Shown: positions 24,290 to 35,830 of the stretch, piece by piece
Numbering within the stretch: the stretch's first letter is position 1
Layout of the letters: every line of letters starts with the position of its first letter
Assembly (NCBI GenBank): GCA_003508835.1
Contig: PUFA01000027.1
Location: forward strand, 7,874,001-7,938,000
Direction of reading: 5' to 3'
From: Eonycteris spelaea
Taxonomy: Eukaryota; Chordata; Mammalia; Chiroptera; Pteropodidae
DNA length: 64,000 bases
The notes under the pieces: generated by a model
The model's input: only the letters and a program-made list of their open reading frames with translations
What the model was told of the DNA's origin: nothing
The model's database searches: none
Translations under genes and position numbers: made by a program

Positions 24290-24778
24290 TGTGGCAGGCA
24301 GAATAGTGTCCTCCCTCCTCTCAAAGCTGTCTACATCCTAATTCTGAGATCTGTGAAAGACATTAGCTGACATGATATGAGATGTGATTAAGGTTAAGGA
24401 CTTTGACAATGGGACAGTGTCCTGAATTACCCAGATGGGCCCAACTTAATAATATGAATTCTTACACATGGAGAATTATACATGCCACAGTCAGAGAGAT
24501 GTAAGAACAGAATGGCCAAAGCTTTAGTGGCTTTGAAGATGGAGAAAGGGGTGCATAAGCTAAGAAATGTGGGCAGCCTCTACATTTGGAAAAAGCAATG
24601 AAAAACGTTCTTCTCTAAAGCCTCCTAGAGGAATACAAGATACTCACACCTTGATTTTAGACCAGTGACACTCTTGTTGAACTTCTGACCTCCAGAACTA
24701 TAAGATAATAAGTTTGTGTTATCTGAAGCCAATAAAGTTGTGGCAATTTGCTAATGGCAGCAATAGGAAACTAATACA
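24290..24778 (+). mobile_element. MLT1 (MaLR) LTR with perfect target duplication
   Basis: It starts TGTGGCAGGCAGAATAGTGT and ends GGAAACTAATACA. Between lie AGATGGGCCCAACTTAATAA, CACACCTTGATTTTAGACC and ACCTCCAGAACTATAAGA, which are MLT1 landmarks in order. TATTC is present directly on both sides (24285-24289 and 24779-24783), the 5-bp duplication typical of ERVL/MaLR integration. The LTR is solo; no internal region is attached. Confidence 0.92.
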
Positions 24779-25528
24779 TATTCTTATGCTTATTCTGTTT
24801 AAGTTACTTTAAGATGTAAAACTGTGGTGTGTCCCACCCATAAAATAACAGGGCCACTGACACCCAAATGGATCCGGGAGCAGACTAATGGTCCAGCGTA
24901 CCACAATTATAACACATAGGCAAGGCAGTTACCACGAGCAAGCAATGAGTCCTCCTTTCACTGAATCAGAGAGTAAACTCACCTTCAAAGAACAGAGTTA
25001 GTTAGATCACTGTCAATGAGCTGGGCTTTTGAATTTTTCAACTTCTTTTTTTTTTTTTTTAAGGCTGTTTCTCTTCTCTCTTTCTCTCTTTTTTACAGGA
25101 CTGGAATGACACAAAATAGAGCTATACTTACCATTAAACTCCTCCGGGGAGTAATTTTTAAAAAATTAGTGGGTATAGTAGTGGAATGATGAGTGTTTTG
25201 AAAGGATCTGAATGGCTGTGTTTGTCTAGCACTGTAAGGGAAGGGTTAAGGAACAGGCCATGTGCTTATTGACTGTTGTTAAGTAAAATATGTACCAATT
25301 GCCTCACCAGCAGAAATAAATTCTACAGTCTTGAAAAGAAACTGAATATACTATACTGATACTGTGTTTTACCAGGACTACAAATAAGTAGGATCTCACT
25401 TTTAAAATTATTTTCAAAATTGATACTTCTAATATTTCATATACAAACAAGAATATAAACTTGACAAAATATGGGCTTATAAAGAGCCATAAGTAGCTCC
25501 TCTATAGACTATATGAAAACTATTTGTG
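24779..25528. other. No gene recognised
   Basis: Unrecognised, with a T-run and pyrimidine tract at 25045-25095. Confidence 0.5.
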
Positions 25529-25737
25529 AGATGCTTGCAGATGACTCTATTCTCACTGTGTCCTCACATGGCAGAGTAGAGAGCAAGCTTTCATTTATAA
25601 GGACACCAATCCTATTCATGAGAGTGCCACCTTCATGACCTAATTACCTCCAAAGCCCCAGCTCCTAATACCATCATATTGGTGGTTAGGGATTCAACCT
25701 ATGTATGGGGGTGAGCACAAACATTCATTCCATAACA
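25529..25737 (-). mobile_element. MaLR LTR fragment (MLT1/MST type), reverse
   Basis: GTGTCCTCACATGGCAGAGT, ATAAGGACACCAATCCTATT, TTCATGACCTAATTACCTCC, CAGCTCCTAATACCATCATA and ATTCATTCCATAACA are the reverse complement of the 5' half of a MaLR LTR. The other half is missing or unrecognisable. Confidence 0.75.
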
Positions 25738-26029
25738 GAGGATGAACATTTATCGTTTATACCTCCCCTAGGAAAGTCATTGTTGCATGAAAGGGCATGA
25801 CTGTGTGACCAAGTGGACTACCCTACAGGAGCACTAGTAAGGCCTAAAGAGTCTCCAGACAAGTGTTTGGAATGAAGAATCTGGTTGAGCCCATTAAGGA
25901 CGGCATGGGAGGTGGTGGGGACAGATGTACAGGATGCTGGCCTGCAGCCATGCAGTACTTCACAAACTTTCTGTAAAAAACTACTTAGGCAGGAAATGAG
26001 ATTGCCCTGAGGTTGAATTCAACCGCCAT

Positions 26030-26215
26030 CACTTAATGCTTATTTCCCCTAGAAAGTGAATTTCTCTAAGCTCTAATTACCCACCTGTAAAATGGAGAAG
26101 AATGTCTGTATATAAAGTTGTCATTAGTATAAATGGAACAATCTAAGGACCAGCATAATCCTGCACACATAGTTAACATTCAGTAGTATTAATTATTATT
26201 AAAGTTATTGATAAG
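26030..26215 (-). mobile_element. MIR SINE, reverse orientation
   Basis: CACCTGTAAAATGGAGAAGA, then GACCAGCATAATCCTGCACA and TTAACATTCAGTAGTATTAA followed by TTATTATT reproduce reverse MIR landmarks. Confidence 0.7.
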
Positions 26216-28257
26216 AATTATTATTCTGAGTCTGTTGCTATGGTAACAGATTGGGGATGAGAGAAAATCAGAGGGAAAAGGAACAACCTACACTTTCTTC
26301 TCCTTCTATCTATTTTTTTTAACCAAGGTAGAGCATATATGTGGTCCAGCTTTGGGGTTATGGAAGACATCAAAATCAGGGTCCTATGAAACAAAACAGC
26401 AGGTAGCAGGATGGTTGTCAGCTGTGCAAATGCAGGAAAAGAAGATAGCGAGAGGTGTACCTAGGTCTAACAGGTAGCCTAAAAGATGAGGTTTTGATCC
26501 CAGGCTGAGGTATTGGCTGTTAAGTAATACCTCTAAGCTTCACACACAAATAAAATTAGACCCTTTTGTGCATTTCCCATGAGAGCTGACACTATTTGTT
26601 GTCTGTCCAGTTTGTTCCCTTTCCTTATACATGGGCCCAGACCCCAGAAGTCACTGCTCAATGTACTAATGCAGACAATCACTAGTGATGGGTAAGTCCT
26701 TGAGCAAAGCTGAAACTGTCAGATTCTCTTTTCCAGAGCCACTTAAATTTCAAAAATGGCTAGAACTTCCACACACAATATACGGAGATGAGGGTAGCCA
26801 TATCCCACCAAGTAGAGTAGAACAAAAAATGCAAAAACAGAAAAACAGACATGCAAGGAGGAATAAAGATGTAGAATAGAGTCCTGGTGACTTTTCCTGC
26901 TTATGGTAAGGCATGAAAAAATTTCTGTCCCTGGATTCTAGATTGTGTCCCAGTACCTTCATTATTAAGTTGTCTTTTGATTTAAGAAGTTTCTCAGGTT
27001 GGTTCTGTTACTTAGAATCAAAGAGTTCAAATCATATAATTACATAACCTCTGCTACGGAGCCAGGGATTTTTGCCTCAATGATTATCCTCTTGCTCAAT
27101 TCAAAAATATTACTGGATTTCCCTCTTAAATAGTGAAAGTAACGAGCAGAAAGTATCAATGTAACTGCACCAGCCTAATCCTGTGAAGTCATTAAAGGTT
27201 TTCATGTGTGTCGATGCTACCTTATAGAGATAACAGTATGACACTCTAGCTGACTCCAAATAATACCTGAGCCAAATACAAAACCACTAAAATATCCTCA
27301 GGAATCTTAATATCATTGCTATTAACACCATGTGGTGTAAAAGTGCAGATTATTAGAACTTTGTGATATATACACACATATATATATACACACACACACA
27401 CACACAGTATTTTAACACTGTCAAGTAAAGCAGGCATTCTTTATTTAAAAAAAAAAAAACTTCACATTTTAGTGGTTGCATTAATTTAATAAGAATAGCT
27501 GAAATAATCCAAAAGGAAGGTTAATGCCAAGGCATAAATTTTTACTATATTCTTAGTGATTGTGTATTTGATTTTAAATAAAGCTCTTCTAGTAGAGGAA
27601 AAAAATAAACATACTCACTAAACAATAAAAATATAAGTTATAGAACAAAATATCACTTACAAACAAAATTTCAACTTATTCATATATTTTGGTTAAAATT
27701 GCCTTTGTTCCAACTCTTTTCGCTAATACATGGAATTGTTACCAAGCTATATTCCTAATATGCATCATCATATTTATCAAAGTAGTTTATCGTGAAGACT
27801 GAATTTTTCATACTGTAATCATACATTCTTAAAAACACAGTAATTATACTTTTTGGATAAAAACAGCTTTTTTAAATAAACAGTTTCAGAAGCCTATATA
27901 TCTAACACAGCATAAGTTACTAGTCCAGTCTCCTCTCTTGGCTGAGAGAGGAAGCTAGCCTAGAGTTGCAAGATGTGAAGCCAAGATGAATTACTATTCA
28001 AGTCTTGTGTAGCCACAGACTAGGATACTAAAGACATTTGAGCTATTAAGTGCTAGCAGTGGGAAGCGCACAAAGTAAGATTCGGTATCTAAAATTAAGC
28101 AAGACTTAGTCAGAAAATGGAACTTGGTGAGTCCCTCTGGACAGAAAAAGTGAAATGGCCAAGTCCATGGAAAATATATAAAAGACACCAAGAATCACCG
28201 TGCTCCCCTCTCCTGCCATGAGTGAACAGCCCTGGGGTGACGGTAAATCATCTATCG
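26216..28257. other. No gene recognised in 2 kb
   Basis: A short MIR-like stretch is possible at 26480-26545 ('ttttgatcccaggctgaggtat'). The open frames at 26685-26962 overlap on opposite strands and lack support. A microsatellite lies at 27366-27406 and an A-run at 27448-27461. Confidence 0.5.
27366..27406. repeat. TA/CA compound microsatellite
   Basis: ATATACACACATATATATAT followed by an (AC)n run; the minus-strand translation is an artefact rich in cysteine, valine and tyrosine. Confidence 0.95.
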
Positions 28258-28395
28258 CAGTGTTCTCCACCCCAGATGGACACTGAATCACCTAAGGAGC
28301 TTGAAATGAAATACTAATACCTGCTCTCACCCATACCTGGGGATGCCATTGAGTCTCTGGGGCTTCAAACACACAGGCAGTATTGAGAATTACTG
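28258..28395. mobile_element. Short hAT-Charlie MITE (MER5/MER20-like)
   Basis: It begins CAGTGTTCTCCACCCCAGAT with ACTGAATCACCTAAGGAGCT, and ends TATTGAGAATTACTG. The two ends form a diverged inverted repeat of the CAGTGGTTCTCAA type. No matching 8-bp flanks were seen. Confidence 0.65.
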
Positions 28396-28754
28396 ATTAA
28401 ATAAAAGGAATTACCCAATCCAAGGAAATGATGATGGTGAAGTGTGAGTTATTACAAGGAGTCCCCTGCATCCAAACTTTCCCAGGGGACGTACACAGAA
28501 GGGAAAGTCATAGGGCATGTATGGTCACCTGCAGTCATGTGGACAGGGAGCCGCCAAGACACTAAACCAGATCAGAGGACGTGCTCAGCATTCTACAGCA
28601 GAAAAAAGTACATGGAAACAAACTAACACTAAATGATGTTCATAATAAAGTATATTCCAAACACGTTATCACAAAATGGTTATGGCAATACTCTATTTAA
28701 TGCTCATTAAAATCAAACAATGAAAAATGCCCCGAATCTTTTCCAAGTTCAGTC
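28396..28754. other. No gene recognised
   Basis: Moderately GC-rich to 28.6 kb and then AT-rich. The 60-codon frame at 28444-28626 has no family resemblance. Confidence 0.5.
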
Positions 28755-28759
28755 CAAGG

Positions 28760-29138
28760 TGTTAGGTCAGTGGGAGGGGGGAGGGAAGGGCCAGCCAGAT
28801 GCCTGCCTGGAGACTTCCCAGCTTGATATTGGAATCCAGAGCTTCCAGCTGGACATCGGACATGAAGTCTGGATCCAACAGATAAGGGCCCACCCTAAAG
28901 CCCTGGTGCCACCACCCTAATCCAGGCTGCTCAACTAACATTCAATTAACACTCCCACATTCAATTTCACTCCCCATTCTATCCCTCCTCCCCATAACCC
29001 CATAAAAACTATGCCCCGCCCAGGGTGCGACTTCTCTGGCTCCTCTCCTATCCAGACCATGAACCTCGCCTGGGAGCCCCTCCCAATAAAGGCTTGCTTT
29101 TTAAAACTTCTCTTGGCATGTCACACGTTTACCTTACA
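28760..29138 (+). mobile_element. Solo ERV LTR, well preserved
   Basis: The LTR is 379 bp, starting TGTTAGG and ending CCTTACA, which form a near-perfect terminal inverted repeat. CAAGG flanks it on both sides (28755-28759 and 29139-29143). It has LTR architecture: purine-rich G tract at 28770-28790, TATA-like CATAAAAACT at 29001-29010, a GC box CCCCGCCC near 29013, and AATAAA at 29085-29090 followed by GGCTTGCTTTTT. The style is gamma-type (ERV1). No retroviral coding sequence adjoins it. Two short frames here (28720-28920 and 29011-29193) are not genes. Confidence 0.92.
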
Positions 29139-29143
29139 CAAGG

Positions 29144-32100
29144 CACAAGAACAATATTCATGTTTCCTTTTGTCTAAATATAAAGGGTCTTGATTTTTAA
29201 ATTCTGCTTTTGTCCCAAATGTTTAGAAATTCATAAATGCAAAAACAAAACAAGAAATCTTTTAAACTGATCCTTATAATTACAATATATTTCATCCTGA
29301 AAAGTATCATGCTTTTGTGTACTTCTAGATGTTTTTCCCCTAAAACCAAAATGAGATGCCATTCTCCTCTAGGTGAAAGACAGAAAAGGGGCTTCCAGTC
29401 TTTGCCCTGAGGATGTAAAAGCCCTCTTGGAATGTATCCATCATTAAAATAGTGCTTGAGGGAGTTTGTCTGCTCACATTTTAATTATTTTTTACTCACC
29501 ATTATGTATCTTAACCCTACTGAAATGAACCCCAAACCTACTTTTTAGCAATTATTTTCCATGTTTATTAAGATATTTGGGGTTACACCAAAACAATAAT
29601 CTGCTTTAAAAAATTTATCACATTCACTAGCATTATGGTGAAATCAATCCCTTTATACCACGGTGCTGGAGGACAAGATAAACATACCACAGGAGCTAAC
29701 ATTTTAGCCTGAGTCAGCATAATAATTATCCTATTAGAGAATTCTGCTGTGCTGATTAGCATACATCAGCATACAAATCAACATCAGTGTAAGCACCAAA
29801 CCCTTTCTACAAATTTAGGTTCATTTATGCAGTTCCCAACCTATCCCTACTTCTTTTCTGCCAAAGGAAGCTGGAAAATTCAGAGCCAGAGAAGGATTTT
29901 ATTTTGAACATTACTTAACTAGTCAGGAAAAGACAAGGCTTACTTGGTAAATGAATTCTTTTCCTGCTTAAATATATAACTTGAGGAGGCCAATTCTGCA
30001 AAACTAAGGGGAAGAAAGGAGATAATGCATTGAACAGTGTGAGTAGGACTCATTATTAAAGGTTGGGTCTTGTTTTGGGTTAAAGAAAGATATGAGATCA
30101 TTGGTTGCTTTGTTGAAATGTCAAAGACAAGAGTTCCTTCTCTTAAGGGCTCCTTAAGGATAGAAATGAATTCTAGGAGATCCTTGAAATTCAGTACTTT
30201 TTTCTTTTCTAAGAACATCGGCTTTAAAAGAGTGAAATTTTTCTTTCTCAAACCTCCACCCTTTCTAATCTCTCAATCTGCAGTATAGTAAATTTCATTT
30301 TTTATTTATTTGTGGCTAATATTTACTTGTTTTATGTTGTAAGGTTCCAGAAGAAAGAAATCACATCTTATTGATTTTTGCATTCTTCATGATGCCTAAT
30401 AGTAAACATGTTTCTATTCGTTAGTTGCTTTGTTCTAGAAAGGTAATAGGTGTCTGAAAAATTATTTACTCAGGGCATTTCCAAGTGGAAGAGGTAATGA
30501 AATCTCCTGTGCCAGCAGGTGTCCTCCCAGATTTGTCATGTGCAGATAAGACCATGCTTATGTGCAAATAACCATGGAAAAGAAATACATTTTAATGTAT
30601 ATGAGGTCAAACTGCATATCCAAATAGATAAGAAATCTTATAAATAAAATCACGTTTCAAAAGTATGAATAATAATACTTAAATGGTAAAGGTCCAAGAC
30701 TTGGTGTCACACATTCTAAAACACAATTGGACTGAGACTACGTATTTTTTTCAGCCTCGTTCTTGAACATGTCTAGTTTCATCACTGAAGACACCCTATT
30801 CACTATCATTGCTTTATGACCTTCATTGTGTGAAATTAAAATGTCAGGAACTCTAAAGACTTTATAAGCACTCAATATCTCTTCGTTTAAAATAATCACA
30901 ATAATAATGATTAGTCATCTTGTCTAAATTGTGTATTTTTTTTTCTTTCTACATATAAAAATTCTTGGTGGCTACCACCTATTTCTATAGTTCTTAATTC
31001 GACAATCCGTATATTTTGCAGTGTCTACGTAAGTAGGAACGTGTATCTAATGCAAACCATAGTGAAGGAAATCAATGCTCAAATGCACTGTGTTCATTCA
31101 TGTGCCTATAAAAAAATTCTATACATTATATTTAGTGTAATTCTACAGTGCCTTAAAAATGGTGTAATTTGGAGCACTGGTCTGATAGCCACTTAATACT
31201 AAGATAAAAAAACAAAAATTCATTTTAGCAAGAATGTACTGAATTTTCAAATTTATTCAGCATATGAATAAATACAAAAAGCAAATAACACATGAAAATT
31301 CATTCTTAGGCTCGGGCACTGATGATCATTATGGAGAAATAAAGAATGATAATGTTAATCCACTTGTTTAAAAAAAAAGATTACATTTTAAAGACAAGAA
31401 GCTTCAACATTATTTATATAGCATATTAATTATTGTATATGTCACTTGTGAAAGTAGCCTTTCACTTGTGACAAAAGTCAGTGCTACTACTGACTTTTCA
31501 GGCCCTAGAAAAACTCCAACATTAGAAGTCACACTTTTCTTGTATGTACTTATGCAGCGGTTCAGTCAACCAGCCTTGCCCCTGTAGATGGCCCCTGAAC
31601 ATTAATTGATGACTGTGGTTTGGAGGTGGTAATGAGGAGGAAATGTTTTTCTTATTAAACTGATCATACGACCCATCAATAAAATGCATCATGCTCAAAT
31701 GAGTACCTACCAATTACAGTAATACTAACTTACATCTGAAATTTTGGGGACCAAGTATTTCAGAGTGTAATTTGTAGTCTATTTTTCAATCACTTCATTG
31801 TTTTGTTAAAGTGTTATGTCAAAGCTGTACATTAGAAGCACTACTAAATGATTAAATATTTAATCTCATTCATGTGCCTTTCTCATTTTTTGCAAAGCTA
31901 TGAAACAGGCTTTTGGGGAAATGGTATATTAATGTGCATTTGTAGTAATTCATAGTGTTGAGTTATGTGAAGTAATAAAATGGCATTTCCTCTAATTTAT
32001 TGAAGGAAAAGGGTCTCATCAGGAACTGAAAGAAATGACATTTTTATAAGAAATGTGAACTTACACTGAAACTAACAGTCAAGGGCAAGGAAAACTCATA

Positions 32101-33089
32101 CGTTTTCAGGGTTTTTTTACATTTGTCATCATTACTTTTAATATCACTCAACCTCAAGCACTTTACCTATTACCAATTTATTTATTACACAATAAAAACA
32201 AATTGATTGCAATGCTACAAAATGAAATAGGTTAAGTTCAGACATGAGCCACAGTGGAATCCTGTTTATACCTGGCTCTAGCTACAGCATGGACCTGGAG
32301 GTACAAGTTATATATTTTTGTAACTTTTTGAATAGCATCATGTTATATTCTAAAATATAGACTATGATCTGGAATAGGAAATCCAGATCTAACCAATTAT
32401 GGAACATTATATATTGTATCTTCTAAGCACATAGTTTATTCACTCCCATTAATATGCTGCCATTTACTGCATAGTAGGAATATTTTTGAGTGCAGCAGTC
32501 AAGTGTTCTGAAATCAATTATCACAGATTCTATAATGAATAACATATTTAAGTGTACTTTACATTTTATCTTCAATAATGCAGGTGTGCTATCTGAAGAA
32601 AAATTTGAGACAGACCAATGTTCCAAATTACACCATTTTTAAGGCACTGGAGAATTACTAAGGCTGTGGACTTAGACCATGATCCCAGGGAGAAGTACAA
32701 AGCATGCAGTCTGCAGTCACTACTGCTTTTCCTGTTAAATCGTTTCTAATTCATAAGCAAAGGGTAGGGGCTCAAAAACTGAACAGAGCTTCTTATGGGG
32801 CTGGGGAGATTGAAATTGGAATTAAGGGACATCAAGAAGAAGGGGTCTTGGTAAATACCCGAGTTGGGGCACATCAATATTGATATCAAGATAATATATC
32901 AAACAAGATAATATATCAAATGTTTTATCTGTATTTGTGTATATGTATGTGCGAACACACATATTTCACAAGTGAAATGAAAATAGAGCAGCCCAAGGAC
33001 TGAAGTGCAACACGGAAGTGCCATTCCTGATTGAGTTCATGTAACTTATCCCTCCTCTCTGCTGAAAAGAAGCAAAAATGAATTCTCTC
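29144..33089. other. No gene recognised in 3.9 kb
   Basis: AT-rich. Frames of 103 and 72 codons overlap on opposite strands at 29940-30288 with no recognisable domain. A weak L2-like end occurs at 30330-30420. A perfect 10-bp hairpin sits at 31473-31498. Confidence 0.5.
31473..31498. repeat. Perfect 10-bp inverted repeat
   Basis: AAAAGTCAGT, a 6-base loop, then ACTGACTTTT. TCACTTGTGA also appears twice just upstream, about 20 bases apart. No T-run terminator or known RNA is associated. Confidence 0.85.
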
Positions 33090-33400
33090 TTAAGAAAAAA
33101 AAATACTCAAAGACTCAAATTACCCCTAAAATTTTGCATACACAATGAAATGAGAGCATTCCTTTAAGAACTTTTCGAGCATACCAAGACAAAACACCAA
33201 ATGACTCAAAGCCAGGCAATAAAAAATAGAAACAAACCCATAGCAGATACAGATTGGAATTATCAGACATGGATATTAAAATAAACATGATGAATATGAT
33301 CATGAAGTTACATAACAAGATAGAGAACTTCAGTCAAGAGCTGGAAACAAGTATAAAAATTAATCAAACGATTATTCTAGAAAAGAAAAATTTACAATGA
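33090..33400 (+). mobile_element. Possible L1 5' UTR/ORF1 fragment
   Basis: GAATTATCAGACATGGATAT, AAAATAAACATGATGAATAT, GAACTTCAGTCAAGAGCTGG and ATTCTAGAAAAGAAAAAT resemble the coiled-coil-coding start of old L1 ORF1. The match is by eye and diverged. Confidence 0.42.
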
Positions 33401-33932
33401 CTAAAATTTAAGTAATACTATGTGAATCTAGGCATATACTTATATGGAGTATCATACTAAATTCTATTCAAATGAGATTAACATCATCCTTTTTTCTAAA
33501 ATGTATAACTTAATATCATTGGCTAATTTTCCTAAAATTACTCCATTAATATAAGAATTTCATCATAATGCTCAAATACAGTTTCTGGTTATCATTTTCA
33601 TTCTATGAAAGTATCATTTTTTATACATGTGTCTGTCAGACCACTTGAAAATTTCACTTTTCCAAATGAATTCAAAATAAGCTAATAATTATACTACAGT
33701 CAGGTTAGCCAAAAAGAACCCTTAAATACTAAACGGACCTAAAAATATTTTTAAGATTTCAGCATGCACTGGCTTGTTTATTTGCATTATTTCTTTAAAC
33801 TTTGTTACAGAACAAGTTAAAGTTAGCTGCTTTAATTCTCTTATTTTTTCTAAAACTTCAAGAAATGTGAGTAGAAAAAATTTCTTTAAAAAACTACATT
33901 ATATTCACCACTTTTTATGAGAAGTCTGAAGG

Positions 33933-33994
33933 TGTGTGTGTGTATGCACATGCACACACACATATATACATTATATATACACACATACACACAC
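33933..33994. repeat. Self-complementary TG/CA/TA tract
   Basis: A (GT)6 stretch is followed by TATGCACATGCACACACACA, a TA-rich centre near 33965-33980, and (AC)n. GT and AC arms can pair across the TA centre, giving hairpin potential. Confidence 0.9.
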
Positions 33995-34424
33995 CAAAGA
34001 TATAAAAAAGAAGTCGTTCACCATTGAAAATATTGTTAGATATATAGTAAAGAAGGTATAAACTAAAGGTCAAAGGGGAGGCTAGATATTATTCAATAAA
34101 GAAATTAATATGCTATCATGCTTTTATCATTGATCGAGACAATGTGAGGATATCACTGAGTCTACACATGCACAAAGGAATAATGCTTAATATATATACA
34201 TTGCTGGTTTTTGATTGTATTACATATTTGAAAATGCTGTTCTATACTGTTTTCTACTATTTCATATTTTTAAGGCTTATATCTCCATTGATATAATAAA
34301 AGTGCATTTTATCCTGGGAAACCCCTAATACAAATATGTGTTATAATTCAAAAAGCCTCTCCTATGTTGGAAGTTAGGAACTGAAATATAAGTATTAACA
34401 AACATATCCTCTTCTCTTCTTCTT
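33995..34424. other. No gene recognised
   Basis: AT-rich with no recognised repeat. Confidence 0.5.
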
Positions 34425-34700
34425 TAGAAAGAGCACAGAATAAGAGGCAAATTGCCTGGGTTTCAATTCCAGGGCACTATACACCAGCTAATGAGCCTGT
34501 ACAGTGCATTTAATAATCCTGCGGGCCAAAGTTTCCTCATTTATAAAACATAGTATCACCTACTTCACAGGACTGCTACAAGGATTAAATGAATTAACAT
34601 GTATAAAGGGCTTAAAACAAGTCTTGGTAAGTACTGTACGTTTGCCGCTGTTGTTCTTGTACCCTTTACTATTATTACTATTACTAATATTATTTTATTT
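34425..34700 (-). mobile_element. MIR SINE, reverse, nearly complete
   Basis: GCCTGGGTTTCAATTCCAGG, AGTTTCCTCATTTATAAAAC, AGGATTAAATGAATTAACAT and AAGGGCTTAAAACAAG, then a (TTA)n-like run, follow reverse MIR from its tRNA-like head to its tail. The open frame at 34504-34797 crosses it and is not a gene. Confidence 0.78.
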
Positions 34701-34759
34701 ATATAGTCAAGTCTCTCTGCTATGTCTTTCTGATCTTTCCTTCACTTGGCAAAATAGTT

Positions 34760-35003
34760 TTCATTTTCTAAAACCTGACTCAAAAAAACTGTCCTGAACC
34801 CCTAGAACATTTCTTTGCAGTGTTCCCAGAGCACTCTCTTTATCAATGTCATTATCCACCAAATTATATTGAAATTATCTACCTGAATATCTAATAAGCC
34901 TTTGCACACCTGCCCCCCTTCTTCCCAGCTGTAAGGCTGTAAGGTCCTGAATGGCAAGTATCCTGTCTTTCTCCATCTGTTCCCTAGCACTGATGCACAG
35001 CTG
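34760..35003 (+). mobile_element. L2 LINE 3' region (split by LTR)
   Basis: ACTGTCCTGAACCCCTAGA, GTAAGGTCCTGAATGGCAAG and TGTTCCCTAGCACTGATG correspond to L2 3' UTR motifs in order. L2-like sequence resumes after the LTR near 35555. Confidence 0.7.
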
Positions 35004-35554
35004 TGTCAGGGGTCCCCAAGACCACCCGCAGGTTCGGTGGTGCACTAGGAGAGCTCACAGGACTCAGTATATAGTTGCATTCATGACTATGATTAATTAC
35101 AGTGAGATGACATAAAGCAAAATCAGTGAAGGGAAAAGGTGCATGGGGCAGAGACCAGAGGAAACCAGGCAAGAAGAGTTCAAGAATCTTCTCTTTGTGT
35201 AGAGTCACAAAGGACAAACTTTTTTCCCCTCCGCCATGGAACTGTGATAACTAAGTGCTGTCAACCAGGGAAGCTCATTGGATATTCAGGCTCCAGCTGG
35301 ATACTGGGGGTAGATTGCATAGGTATTCTCTGTCCAGCCAATTGCAAAATTCTACACTCACAGAAAAAAAAAAAATGTGGGTATTTAATGTAAAACCACA
35401 CTGTACAAACAGTCTGGGGAGAATGAGCCTTTTTTTTTGTTTTTTTTTGTTTTTTTAGCTGAAGTTTTATATCATTGTAGAAAACTATTTAGCTTCACAT
35501 TCTGAGATACCAGCCAGGGCCAACCATGCAAGCAGGACTTTCTTTCTGCAAAAA
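35004..35554 (+). mobile_element. ERV-type LTR inserted in L2
   Basis: It starts TGTCAGGGGTCCCCAAGACC, followed by GAGCTCACAGGACTCAGTAT, AAAGCAAAATCAGTGAAGGG and ACCAGGGAAGCTCATTGG, a familiar mammalian LTR. The right part is interrupted by A- and T-runs (35362-35375 and 35429-35457) and includes CAGCCAGGGCCAACCATGCA. The subfamily is not assigned and the right edge is approximate. Confidence 0.65.
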
Positions 35555-35830
35555 AGCCTAGTGTATAGAATTTATTCAATAGCTATTTGTACATACTGGA
35601 CTAAATGAGTTAAGCTGTCCAGCAGAACCATGTTCACAATACTAAGTTAAATAAACCCAAATCTCAAAATCTCATATAATGTATAATGCAACTATAATGT
35701 TGGGATATCATGTACACATTCATCTAATAAACATTTTTCTGGATACGACACTATATGCATTGCATTAAGTATTGCAGATACGAAGATCAATAAGACATAT
35801 TGTGTTATTAAACAAATTCAGGTAGGGATG
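35555..35830 (+). mobile_element. L2 terminus and a second L2-like fragment
   Basis: GCCTAGTGTATAGAATTTAT and TCAATAGCTATTTGTAC continue the L2 end. A second L2-like piece at about 35730-35830 has ATAAACATTTTTCTGGATAC and ATTGCAGATACGAAGATCAA. Confidence 0.45.

Noticed and set aside
29940..30288. 103-codon minus-strand frame and 72-codon plus-strand frame
   Set aside because: They overlap on opposite strands in noncoding composition, with no motif or signal.
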